From NCBI GenBank assembly GCA_943369485.1, contig CALRNH020000006.1, positions 62,001 to 126,000 on the forward strand: a stretch of 64,000 nt of DNA, given 5' to 3'. The notes under the pieces were generated by a model. It did no database searches, was not told the DNA's origin, and was given only the letters and a program-made list of their open reading frames with translations. The position numbers and the translations under genes were made by a program. Shown one piece after another: positions 1 to 7,213 of the stretch (the first letter of the stretch is position 1; the number at the start of each line of letters is the position of its first letter). The DNA comes from ATX-6F1 sp943369485 (GTDB taxonomy: Bacteria; Cyanobacteriota; Cyanobacteriia; PCC-6307; Cyanobiaceae).

Positions 1-540
1 GTGCAGTGGAATCAGCTCGGCGATCGGGTCGGGACCGGCCAGCCGTGGGATCGCCAGGGTTTCCTCCACCCAGAGGTCTTCGCAGATGGTGAGCCCCATT
101 CGCCAGCGGCGACCGCCGATGGGCAGCTCCAGCAGGGCGGGCTGGTCGGAGCTGCGGAAGTAGCGCCGCTCATCGAAGACGTCATAGCTGGGTAGCAGGC
201 GCTTGCGGGCCACGATCCGCCACTGGCCCGCCTGCACCAGGGCGGCGGCGTTGTACAGGCCAGGCTGCTGGCCCCCCGGCAGCGATTCGCTCACTCCCAG
301 CACCAGGCTCAGCCCAGGCGGCAATCGGCGCGCCAGCTCCCCGAGCATGTTGTCCTGTTCACGCTGCAGCGATGGGCGCAGCAGCAGGTCCCGGGGCGGG
401 TAGCCCCAGAGGGCCAGTTCGGGGGCCACCACCAGATCGGCGCCGGCATCGGCAGCCTCGAGGCAGCGCTGGGCCAGCCGCTCGGTGTTGCCACGCAGAT
501 CGCCCACCAGCGGATTGATCTGGGCCAGGGCGAGCCGCAT
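1..540 (-). CDS. nadE: Glutamine-dependent NAD+ synthetase, N-terminal part (truncated by window edge)
   Basis: The 180 visible residues form the nitrilase-type glutaminase domain that precedes the synthetase domain in glutamine-dependent NAD+ synthetases; it releases ammonia for amidation of nicotinate adenine dinucleotide. The reading frame opens with MRLALAQINPLVGDL, the usual start of this family. The three catalytic residues are visible: Glu41 in PELALWGYP, Lys113 in ARKRLLP and Cys153 in LTICEDLW. The C-terminal ATP-pyrophosphatase domain lies beyond position 1 and cannot be checked. The start codon overlaps the stop codon of nadD (TGATG), so the last two steps of NAD synthesis are translationally coupled. 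The family is clear; symbol usage (nadE) is conventional. Confidence 0.93.
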   Translation of the reverse strand, partial: MRLALAQINPLVGDLRGNTERLAQRCLEAADAGADLVVAPELALWGYPPRDLLLRPSLQREQDNMLGELARRLPPGLSLVLGVSESLPGGQQPGLYNAAALVQAGQWRIVARKRLLPSYDVFDERRYFRSSDQPALLELPIGGRRWRMGLTICEDLWVEETLAIPRLAGPDPIAELIPLH

Positions 541-1172
541 CAGCGCAGGGGGCAGCCGGCTGGAGGGCCACCGCAGACCGTGCTGCCCAGGCCGTAGAGA
601 TTGTGGTTCCGCAGCACCGGCCAGAGCTCGTCTGGGATCAAGGCTGGATCGGGCTGTTCGCGGATCTGGGAGCTGGCGGCAGCTGGGATCTCCAGGGGCA
701 GCACCTCGAGGTTGGCCCCCAGCTCCATCAGGGGTTGCAGCTGTTCGGGTCCCAGGGGCCAGCCCTGGCGGGGCACAACCGCCAGTCGGCAGGCGGCCAG
801 GATGCCGGAGGCGTCGTACCAGTGCGGCAGCTGATCCACCAGGTCGCTGCCGAGAACGAACACCAGTTGGGCCCCTGGCCAGCGCCGCTGGGCCGCGCGA
901 AGGCTTTCGATCGCCCGCGGGCTGCTGAGTGCCGGGTCGAGGATCAGGCGTGGATTGGCCAGACCCTTCACAAGGGCCTCCAGCAACGCCGAGCGAACCG
1001 CCAGTGGCGCCCCGTGGTGCTTGAACGGATTGTCGCTGGCGTAGGTGGCCACCAACGGGTAATGGTGGGTGAGACCCTCGAGCAGCGCCCGGTGACCAAG
1101 GCTGGGAGGGTCGGCACTGGTGCCGAACAGGGCCACGGCCGGCGGGTCATGGGAGCCGATCGGATCGCTCAT
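540..1172 (-). CDS. nadD: Nicotinate-nucleotide adenylyltransferase
   Basis: This 210-residue protein transfers AMP from ATP to nicotinate mononucleotide to make nicotinate adenine dinucleotide, the substrate of the NadE gene directly downstream. The nucleotidyltransferase signature is at residues 17-27 (GTSADPPSLGH), a form of the GSFDPPHxGH motif in which the second half-motif His is kept but the first is replaced, as in other cyanobacterial NadD proteins I recall. A SSxIRE-type motif (SSQIREQ) lies near the C-terminus. I chose the ATG at 1172 over an upstream GTG at 1217 because it makes an ATGA overlap with the GTPase gene stop and fits the family length. Confidence 0.92.
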   Translation of the reverse strand: MSDPIGSHDPPAVALFGTSADPPSLGHRALLEGLTHHYPLVATYASDNPFKHHGAPLAVRSALLEALVKGLANPRLILDPALSSPRAIESLRAAQRRWPGAQLVFVLGSDLVDQLPHWYDASGILAACRLAVVPRQGWPLGPEQLQPLMELGANLEVLPLEIPAAASSQIREQPDPALIPDELWPVLRNHNLYGLGSTVCGGPPAGCPLR

Positions 1173-2485
1173 GGCAGCAACGCCTGCAGCGGTGGGGCGG
1201 TCTCCAGCGACTGCCACTGCACCAGCCAGCGTTGCACCTCAGGGTCCTGGCGGGCCAGACGGCGCAGCAGGGCGCCGGGCCGCGCGGCCCCCACCTGGGC
1301 GCCACGCAGCAACTCGCGGGCGGCCAGGCGCCCGGTGCGCCGGGTGGCGACCACCGCCAGGGCCACCTGGGCCAGCGCCACCGGCGCCGCCGGCGCCAGG
1401 CTCAACCCGCCGCTGAGGGGGGCCGCCAGCACCAGCAACTGACGCAGACCCCCCAGCAGCAGCTGAATGCCCAGCTGCGTGCCCCCCAGCAAGGCGCTCT
1501 GGGCCGAGATCCGCCCCAGCATCAGCCGCGCCTGGGGGCCATCGAGCTGCAATCCATACAGACGGCAGAGCTGTACCACCAAGGTGGTGTCCAGGGCCAG
1601 GGCACCGGCCACATCCAGGAGCACCAGTGGGTTGGCCGCGACGCTGGTCGCCTTGAGGGCGGCGAAGCGGCCGATCAGGCCCCGGGCCGCCTCACGGCCG
1701 TGGCCCAGCCGCCAGTGGTGCAGGCGCTGGCTGAAGCGGTCCGCGGCCCGCAGGCTGTTGAGCGCCAACAGCAACAGGCCACTGCGCCGCAGCAGGGCGG
1801 TGAGCTGCTGTTGCAGTGGTTCGATCCGGGCTGGCTCCGGCTCGCTGCGCACCCGGCCATCCGCCAGCAGGGTGGCGCGGCGGGGGGCGGCGGCCACCGT
1901 CACCAACTCCAGGCCGGCCGCTGACGTCGGCAGTCGACGGCGGATGCTTGCCTCCAGGTGGCTCAGCTCATCGGCGGGCCAGCAGTCACTGCGGTTGAGC
2001 ACGAGCATCAGGGGGGTGCCGCCCCGGAGCAGGGCCTCAAGGGCCTCCAACTCGGGGACCGTCAGGTCGCCATCGAGCACGAACAGCACCAGATCGGCAC
2101 CCAGGGCCACCCGGGCCGCCAACCGCCCGCGACCACTGGCGGCGATCTCATCGATCCCGGGGGTGTCCACAAGCTCCACCCGCTCCAGCCCAGTGATCGC
2201 CTGCTTCCAGGGGGCGTGCTCCTGACGGCGGGTGCAGCCGTGGGCCACGTCAGTGGCGAAATGCTTCTCCCCCAGCAGGGCATTGAGCAAGCTGGATTTG
2301 CCCACCCCCACCCGGCCGAACACGGCCACCCGCAGGCGCCTTTGGCGCAGGCGCTCCAACTGGGCGTCCAGGGCGGTCAGCTCAGGCCCCAACACCGAGC
2401 GTTCCCGGGGCGAGAGCCTGAGCTCCGGGCGCCATCGCTCCAGCAGAGCGGTGCAGCGTTCGGGGCTGGGGGGGACGGCGGTCAT
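1169..2485 (-). CDS. Era-like GTPase with C-terminal hydrophobic helical domain (DUF697-like)
   Basis: A 438-residue protein with a full GTPase signature: P-loop GRVGVGKSS at about 57-65, the G3 motif DTPG at 107-110 and the G4 motif NRSD at 164-167. The second half is rich in Ala, Leu and Gly with long hydrophobic stretches, as in the DUF697 family of membrane-associated GTPases common in cyanobacteria. Its cellular role is not known. It starts at ATG 2485, overlapping the stop of the CNNM gene by ATGA, and its own stop overlaps the nadD start in the same way, so it is the second gene of a tightly coupled four-gene operon. The fusion of domains is a family trait; any functional link to NAD synthesis is inference. 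Confidence 0.85.
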   Translation of the reverse strand: MTAVPPSPERCTALLERWRPELRLSPRERSVLGPELTALDAQLERLRQRRLRVAVFGRVGVGKSSLLNALLGEKHFATDVAHGCTRRQEHAPWKQAITGLERVELVDTPGIDEIAASGRGRLAARVALGADLVLFVLDGDLTVPELEALEALLRGGTPLMLVLNRSDCWPADELSHLEASIRRRLPTSAAGLELVTVAAAPRRATLLADGRVRSEPEPARIEPLQQQLTALLRRSGLLLLALNSLRAADRFSQRLHHWRLGHGREAARGLIGRFAALKATSVAANPLVLLDVAGALALDTTLVVQLCRLYGLQLDGPQARLMLGRISAQSALLGGTQLGIQLLLGGLRQLLVLAAPLSGGLSLAPAAPVALAQVALAVVATRRTGRLAARELLRGAQVGAARPGALLRRLARQDPEVQRWLVQWQSLETAPPLQALLP

Positions 2486-3495
2486 GGGGTTTCCGCCGCG
2501 GCCGCCGAGCGCGGCCGCCACCAGCCGGCCAGCACCGCCAGCACCGCATCGGCGCCGATCAGACCGACGAAGGCGCCGAATTCATCGACTACGACCCGCA
2601 CGGAGTGGTTGCTGCGCCTGAAGGCGGTCAACAGCCTGTCGGCGCGGATCATCTCCGGCACGAATTCCACCTGTTCGGTGTGGCTGGCAACGCTGGAGCC
2701 TCCCTGACCCGTGAGCAACGCAGACAGCAGATGCTCGCGGCTCGCGACCCCAAGGACTTCGTCCACTTCCTCCCCCAGCACCACCCACCAGGCGGCCGTG
2801 TTGCCGAGCAGGTTGTCCCGTAGATCGGCCAGTTCGGCATGGCCCGCCAGGGTGGGGGCCGCCACCCGGGGCACCATCAGATCCCTTGCGGTCAGGTCGT
2901 TGAGCTGGAACACCTTGCCGATCATGGCGGCCTCGTCGGCCTCAATCTGGCCCTTCTGGGAACCCAGTCGTGCCAGCAGACGAATCTCTTCTTCGTCGGT
3001 GGCCAGTTCGTTCTCGGCCGTGATCGCCGGCATCAGCCATTCCAGCAACACCACCAGGGGCAGCATCAGCCGCAGCAGCAACGCCACGGAGGCCGCGCTG
3101 GCCAGGGACAGGGGCAGGGCCATGCTGCTGCCGACAGCCTTGGGGAGGATCTCTCCCAGCAGGATCACCAGCACCGTGAGGCCCACCGAAAACAGCGGTA
3201 GGGCGATGCCGTCGATGCCCTGGTGATGGAACAACCAACCGGCATAGCTGCCGAGCATCAGGCTGCCGAAGATGTTGAAAGCGTTGTTGGCGATCACCAG
3301 CACCGCCAGGGCGCGGCCGAGCCGGTTCTTGAGCAACTGCAGGGAACGGGCCCCCCGGGGCGGGTTGGGCCGCCCGGCCAGTTCGTGCACCCTCAGGGGG
3401 TTCACGGTGAGGATTGCCGCCTCCACACCGGAGCAGACGGCCGAACCCACCAGAATCACCATCACCAGACCCACCAGGCCGATGAGTTCGTTCAT
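2482..3495 (-). CDS. CNNM/DUF21 transmembrane protein with CBS-domain pair (CorC/HlyC type)
   Basis: This 337-residue membrane protein has four hydrophobic segments in its first 155 residues (about 3-25, 58-80, 95-117, 130-152), matching the CNNM (DUF21) transporter domain, including the GEILPK motif typical of this family. Residues about 200-320 match the cytosolic CBS pair (DLMVPRVAAPTL at the first CBS, GAFVGLIGADAVL near the end). Related proteins take part in Mg2+ or Co2+ efflux or homeostasis; the substrate here cannot be told. It is the first gene of the operon that continues into the GTPase, nadD and nadE, with an ATGA overlap. It ends soon after the CBS pair and appears to lack the CorC-HlyC C-terminal domain. 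Confidence 0.85.
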   Translation of the reverse strand: MNELIGLVGLVMVILVGSAVCSGVEAAILTVNPLRVHELAGRPNPPRGARSLQLLKNRLGRALAVLVIANNAFNIFGSLMLGSYAGWLFHHQGIDGIALPLFSVGLTVLVILLGEILPKAVGSSMALPLSLASAASVALLLRLMLPLVVLLEWLMPAITAENELATDEEEIRLLARLGSQKGQIEADEAAMIGKVFQLNDLTARDLMVPRVAAPTLAGHAELADLRDNLLGNTAAWWVVLGEEVDEVLGVASREHLLSALLTGQGGSSVASHTEQVEFVPEMIRADRLLTAFRRSNHSVRVVVDEFGAFVGLIGADAVLAVLAGWWRPRSAAAAETP

Positions 3496-3614
3496 GGCCG
3501 TTGGGTCATGCGGTCCTGAATCCGAGGCTGGGGTCTGTCACAGCTGAGCTGGAGATCTGACACTCTCATTTAATCGGCCGTGCCATCTTCCCGCTGTCCA
3601 TCCCTGCTGCCCCC

Positions 3615-4934
3615 ATGGTGACTGACCCAGCCGAGTTCCTGCAGCGCCGCTCCCGTTTTCTCGAGAAGTTGGGCGGGGTGGCGGCCGTGATCCCGGCTTC
3701 GCCGCTGGTCACCCACCATGCCGATGTGGAGCATGCCTTTCGCCAGAACAGTGATTTCTGGTATCTCACCGGCTTCGATGAACCCGGGGCGGTGGCCCTT
3801 TTCCTGCCCCATCGAGCCGAGAACCCGTTCGTGCTGTTCGTGCAGCCCAAGGAGCCGGCGGCCGAGGTCTGGAATGGCTTTCGCTGGGGATGCGAGGGGG
3901 CGGTGGAGCGCTTCGGCGCCGACCTGGCCCATCCCCTGGCCGAGTTGCCGGATCGTCTCGGTCCCTACCTGATCGGGGCCGAGGGCATCGCCTTTCGGGT
4001 GGGCCGTCATCCGGAGGTGGAGCCGCTGGTGCTCAAGGCCTGGGGCCAGCAGCTCGATCGGGCCCCCCGCAGCGGCCAGGCGGCCCTGGGCCTGGTGGCC
4101 CCCTGCCCGATCCTGCACGGGCTGCGGCTGCGCAAAAGCCCTGCGGAGCTGGAGCGGCTGCGGGAGGCGGCGCGGATTTCCGCCGAAGCCCACGAGTTGG
4201 CGCGCAGGGTGACCCGCCCTGGGCTGGGCGAGCGTCAGGTGCAGGCGGTGATTGAGCAGCATTTTCTCGAGCAGGGCGCGCGGGGCCCCGCCTACGGGTC
4301 GATTGTGGCCGGGGGCGACAACGCCTGCGTCCTCCACTACACCAGCAACAGTTCCACCTTGGCGGCCGGCGATCTGCTGCTGATCGATGCCGGCTGCAGT
4401 CTGGGTGATTACTACAACGGCGACATCACCCGCAGCTTCCCGATCGACGGCCGTTTCAGCCCCGAGCAGCGGGACCTCTACGAGCTGGTGCTGGCGGCCC
4501 AGCTGGCCGCGATCGAGCGAGTCGCGCCGGGAGCTGACGCCGAGCAGGTGCACGACACCGCCGTGCGGGTGTTGGTGGAGGGTTTGCTGGAGCTGGGGCT
4601 TCTGAACGGCTCGGTGGACGGGGTGATCGAGCAGGGGGCCTACCGGCACCTCTACATGCACCGCACCGGCCACTGGCTTGGGCTCGATGTGCACGACGTG
4701 GGCGCCTATCGGCTCGGGGAGCATCCGGTGCCGCTCGAGGAGGGCATGGTGCTGACGGTGGAGCCGGGGATCTACGTGAGCGACCGCTTACCGGTGCCCG
4801 AAGGACAGCCGGCCATCGCTGAACGCTGGAAGGGCATCGGCATCCGCATCGAAGATGATGTGGCTGTGACGGCCCAGGGCCACGAGGTGCTCACGGCGGC
4901 GGCCCTCAAGGCCGTGGCGGCGATGGAGCGCTGA
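3615..4934 (+). CDS. pepP: Xaa-Pro aminopeptidase (aminopeptidase P, M24B)
   Basis: A 439-residue metallopeptidase that removes the N-terminal residue when proline is second. The first part carries the aminopeptidase P N-terminal domain (ending with the QNSDFWYLTGFDEPGA segment near residue 45-60). The pita-bread catalytic domain follows, with metal ligands at Asp258 (LIDAGCS), the Asp of NGDITRSF, the His near residue 353 in HRTGHWLG, the Glu of EPGIYV and the Glu of RIEDDV. The family length is right and the GTG/ATG choice is clear: ATG 3615 begins MVTDPAEFLQRRSRFLE. It is a single gene, convergent with the HAD phosphatase gene at a distance of 59 bases. Confidence 0.95.
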   Translation: MVTDPAEFLQRRSRFLEKLGGVAAVIPASPLVTHHADVEHAFRQNSDFWYLTGFDEPGAVALFLPHRAENPFVLFVQPKEPAAEVWNGFRWGCEGAVERFGADLAHPLAELPDRLGPYLIGAEGIAFRVGRHPEVEPLVLKAWGQQLDRAPRSGQAALGLVAPCPILHGLRLRKSPAELERLREAARISAEAHELARRVTRPGLGERQVQAVIEQHFLEQGARGPAYGSIVAGGDNACVLHYTSNSSTLAAGDLLLIDAGCSLGDYYNGDITRSFPIDGRFSPEQRDLYELVLAAQLAAIERVAPGADAEQVHDTAVRVLVEGLLELGLLNGSVDGVIEQGAYRHLYMHRTGHWLGLDVHDVGAYRLGEHPVPLEEGMVLTVEPGIYVSDRLPVPEGQPAIAERWKGIGIRIEDDVAVTAQGHEVLTAAALKAVAAMER

Positions 4935-4993
4935 GGGTTTGGGATGACGGCTTGGGCTGGCTGATTGGGCTGGCTTTCTGCATCTGGAAGCTC

Positions 4994-5770
4994 TCAGGGC
5001 TCCAGCCAGGTGAGCAGCTGGTCTGACTTCAGATCCGAGGTGCGGCCAAGCAAGCGGTCGGCACCTGCGGCACGCAGGGCCTCCTCGTAGCGGTGCCGTG
5101 CGGGGGCATCGCCATGGAGATGGGGGGGGGCCACCGCCAGGCTGAACAGCGCCTGACCCGGTTGGCTCTGGCGAGCCTGGCCCACCGTCAGCACATCGGC
5201 GACGGTGTCACCCAGGTAGGCGATCGGGGGGGAGCCGGGGCCCAGGGGCCGGCCCGCCAGCCGCTCCGCGAGCCGCAGGAGCCCTGTGGGATCGGGCTTG
5301 TCTGGGGCATCCCCCATGGCGATCAGGGGCGGGTCACTGAGCCCCAGGCGATCTTTCAGCACGAAGCGGGCCGAGGGGGGCTCAGCACCGCTCACGAATC
5401 CCCAGGCGAACCCGGCGTCGGTGAGTTCAGCGAAGAAACCGGGTTTCACCAGCAGAGGCTCGCTGCGGATGAACCCCCGCCAGAGGGAGGGATCGCCCTC
5501 CGGGTCGCCGCCGAAGTAGAAGCCGCTGAACACCTCCACCAGGTCCTTGAAGGCCGGCAGGTCCGCCAGCGCGCCCCGGCGCAGAATTTCCAGGCTGGCC
5601 TCCCAGTCGTTGTTCCAGAGCCCTTCGCCCTTGAGGGCGTCGATGCTCTCAACGCTCGGCCGCCAGCCGCCGAAGTGGTGCACCGTTTCCACCAGGGCGC
5701 GGCGGTAGCTGCCGCTCACGTCCCGGATGACCCCATCGATGTCGAACAGCAGGATGGCTCGGGGGCTCAG
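4994..5770 (-). CDS. HAD-superfamily phosphatase, subfamily IA-like
   Basis: The protein begins almost directly with HAD motif I (DIDGV, nucleophile Asp and acid/base Asp at about residues 10 and 12), has a Thr/Ser-rich cap region, a Lys (motif III) and motif IV with acidic residues in AYLGDTVADVL. It resembles a conserved cyanobacterial HAD family (TIGR01548 type) of unknown substrate. No ATG lies between motif I and position 5831, and ATG starts further upstream would run into ycf65. The best start is CTG at 5770: an AGGAG Shine-Dalgarno sequence lies at 5779-5783 with an 8-base spacer. This gives 258 residues. The start choice is inference; the enzyme family is clear. Confidence 0.82.
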   Translation of the reverse strand: MSPRAILLFDIDGVIRDVSGSYRRALVETVHHFGGWRPSVESIDALKGEGLWNNDWEASLEILRRGALADLPAFKDLVEVFSGFYFGGDPEGDPSLWRGFIRSEPLLVKPGFFAELTDAGFAWGFVSGAEPPSARFVLKDRLGLSDPPLIAMGDAPDKPDPTGLLRLAERLAGRPLGPGSPPIAYLGDTVADVLTVGQARQSQPGQALFSLAVAPPHLHGDAPARHRYEEALRAAGADRLLGRTSDLKSDQLLTWLEP

Positions 5771-5778
5771 AAATGGTG

Positions 5779-5783
5779 CTCCT
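5779..5783 (-). promoter_or_regulatory. Shine-Dalgarno sequence that supports a CTG start
   Basis: On the minus strand this reads AGGAG and is followed after 8 bases by CTG (5770-5768). It is the only strong ribosome-binding site before HAD motif I, and it decides the proposed non-ATG start of the phosphatase gene. Confidence 0.55.
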
Positions 5784-5831
5784 GGGGCTGGTAGGTTAGT
5801 TCTTTGATCCCTAATCTTGAGCGCAGAAACC

Positions 5832-6299
5832 ATGACGGGCCCTGAGAGCGTCGCTGTGAGCGCGGCCATTCCTGAGGCTGGCTTCCCCGACGACGACACC
5901 ACCGAGGGCCGTCCGGTGCTGCGCGGTGCCAGTGCCGCCCTGGCCACGGCCACCCTCGATGAAAACGGCGTTCCCTCCGGCCGCACCCCCAAGGCCGATG
6001 AGGGCCGCTTCCTGCTCAAGATTCTCTGGCTCCCCGACAACGTCGCCCTGGCCGTGGATCAAATCGTCGGTGGCGGTCCCAGTCCCCTGACGGCCTATTT
6101 CTTCTGGCCCCGGGAAGATGCCTGGGAAACCCTCAAGGGCGAGATTGAGGGCAAAAGCTGGATCACCGACAACGAGCGGGTCGAGATTCTCAACAAGGCC
6201 ACCGAAGTGATCAACTACTGGCAGGAGGAGGGAAAGGGTAAGTCCCTTGATCAGGCCAAGCTCAAGTTCCCCGATGTAACCTTCTGCGGGACCGCCTGA
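5832..6299 (+). CDS. ycf65: Plastid/cyanobacterial ribosomal protein Ycf65 (PSRP-3)
   Basis: A 155-residue protein. Residues about 58-150 match the Ycf65/PSRP-3 family, a small-subunit ribosomal protein found in cyanobacteria and plastids: the segments FLLKILWLPDNVALAVDQ, SPLTAYFFWPREDAW and NKATEVINYWQ are characteristic. The first 55 residues are acidic and low in complexity, a lineage-specific extension. ATG 5832 was chosen; the frame stays open back to TTG 5817 (five extra residues). The gene is divergent from the HAD phosphatase, sharing about 60 bases of promoter region, and ends just before a strong terminator at 6336-6359. Confidence 0.92.
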   Translation: MTGPESVAVSAAIPEAGFPDDDTTEGRPVLRGASAALATATLDENGVPSGRTPKADEGRFLLKILWLPDNVALAVDQIVGGGPSPLTAYFFWPREDAWETLKGEIEGKSWITDNERVEILNKATEVINYWQEEGKGKSLDQAKLKFPDVTFCGTA

Positions 6300-6335
6300 G
6301 ATCTCCGGCTCCGTTGCCTTCCAAGTCATCTGATC

Positions 6336-6359
6336 GCGCCCCTTCTGGGGCGCTTTTTT
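6336..6359 (+). terminator. Rho-independent terminator after ycf65
   Basis: A perfect 7-bp stem (GCGCCCC / GGGGCGC) with a TTCT loop is followed directly by six T residues, 37 bases after the ycf65 stop codon. Confidence 0.93.
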
Positions 6360-6796
6360 GATGGGTGTTTCCCGGTATCTGACCAGGTCTAGTCGGGCTG
6401 TGCTGGGGCCCTCCCCGTCGGAGCAGGTGCTCGATTCACCCTGGACCTGCCGCTTCGCCTCCACCCACCTGAACGCTCCCGAAAGCCGGCCGAACGTCTC
6501 AGAGTTGTGTGCTCCGCTCCGTCCATTCAGCGCCATTGATCCTGAGCCCTCCACGCCAGGCATGGACATTTGACGCGTGCATTAGCGCGCTCAGTCCGCC
6601 AGCCGCCCGCTCCCCATGGGAAACAAGCTGGAAGCGATGGCCGCAGTGGGGCCGTCCAACTCCTTGGCCGGCTGAACTGGAGAGGTGCCGGTGCTCAGCC
6701 ACCAAGGGCTGCCTTCGTTCCCAATCCTGCATGAACCTTTCACGGTTCAGGGCGACGGGATCTGAGGGGCTCTTCGCCAGGGGCCGAACTGCCGGA
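6360..6796. other. 437-base spacer without a recognisable gene
   Basis: This lies between the ycf65 terminator and the stop of atpC. The open frames in it have no start signals or family features and look like chance frames. The only structure I see is a 6-bp perfect hairpin at 6732-6749, described separately. A small RNA cannot be excluded. Confidence 0.5.
6732..6749 (-). terminator. Possible stem-loop downstream of atpC
   Basis: The bases TGAACC, a 6-base loop and GGTTCA form a perfect 6-bp stem 47 bases beyond the atpC stop. On the minus strand no T-run follows, so it is either a weak terminator, an mRNA-end stabiliser or chance. Confidence 0.3.
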
Positions 6797-7210
6797 TCAG
6801 AGCAGCGAGGCGCGTGTGGCCTGGAGCCTGGCCCGGGCGCGGGAGAGCTCCTGGAGCGCCTTCAATTTCTTGGTGCTGGGGGGTTGACCTTCAAAGCCGC
6901 TGGCAGCCAGCTCAGCCTTCTCAAGATCCTGCTGGGCGGCGGCAGGGTCAATGGCGGAGCCGAGTTCGGCGCCGTTCACGAGCACCGTGACCTGGTCGGA
7001 CTCCACTTCGGCGAAACCGCCGAGCAGGGCGATCGCCTTCCAGCCGCCTGATTCCCGCAACCGCAAAACACCCACATCGAGGGCGGTGAGCAGAGAGATG
7101 TGCCCGGGGAGGATGCCCAGTTGACCTGTTGTGCTGGGCAGGATCACCTCATCGGCGCTGCCATCAAAGAGGCTTCGGTCGGGGGACAGTACGCGAAGAG
7201 TCAGTGCCAT
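6797..7210 (-). CDS. atpC: ATP synthase epsilon subunit
   Basis: A 137-residue protein of the F1 central stalk, which couples rotation to catalysis and restrains ATP hydrolysis. It begins MALTLRVLSPDRSLFDG and has the conserved beta-sandwich segment with TTGQLGILPGHISLLTALD (about residues 27-45), followed by a C-terminal alpha-helical hairpin rich in Ala, Arg and Leu. It follows atpD after 3 bases in the same direction; cyanobacteria keep atpD-atpC (traditionally atpB-atpE) as a separate operon away from the other ATP synthase genes, which is what is seen here. Confidence 0.97.
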   Translation of the reverse strand: MALTLRVLSPDRSLFDGSADEVILPSTTGQLGILPGHISLLTALDVGVLRLRESGGWKAIALLGGFAEVESDQVTVLVNGAELGSAIDPAAAQQDLEKAELAASGFEGQPPSTKKLKALQELSRARARLQATRASLL

Positions 7211-7213
7211 GGA

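Noticed and set aside
5817..6299. First thought of psaD because of length and position
   Set aside because: The conserved segments (LKILWLPDNVALAVDQ, YFFWPREDAW) are those of Ycf65/PSRP-3, and no PsaD motif is present.
6509..7051. 180-residue plus-strand frame at the end of atpC
   Set aside because: It overlaps atpC on the other strand, and the part outside atpC has no start signal or family features.
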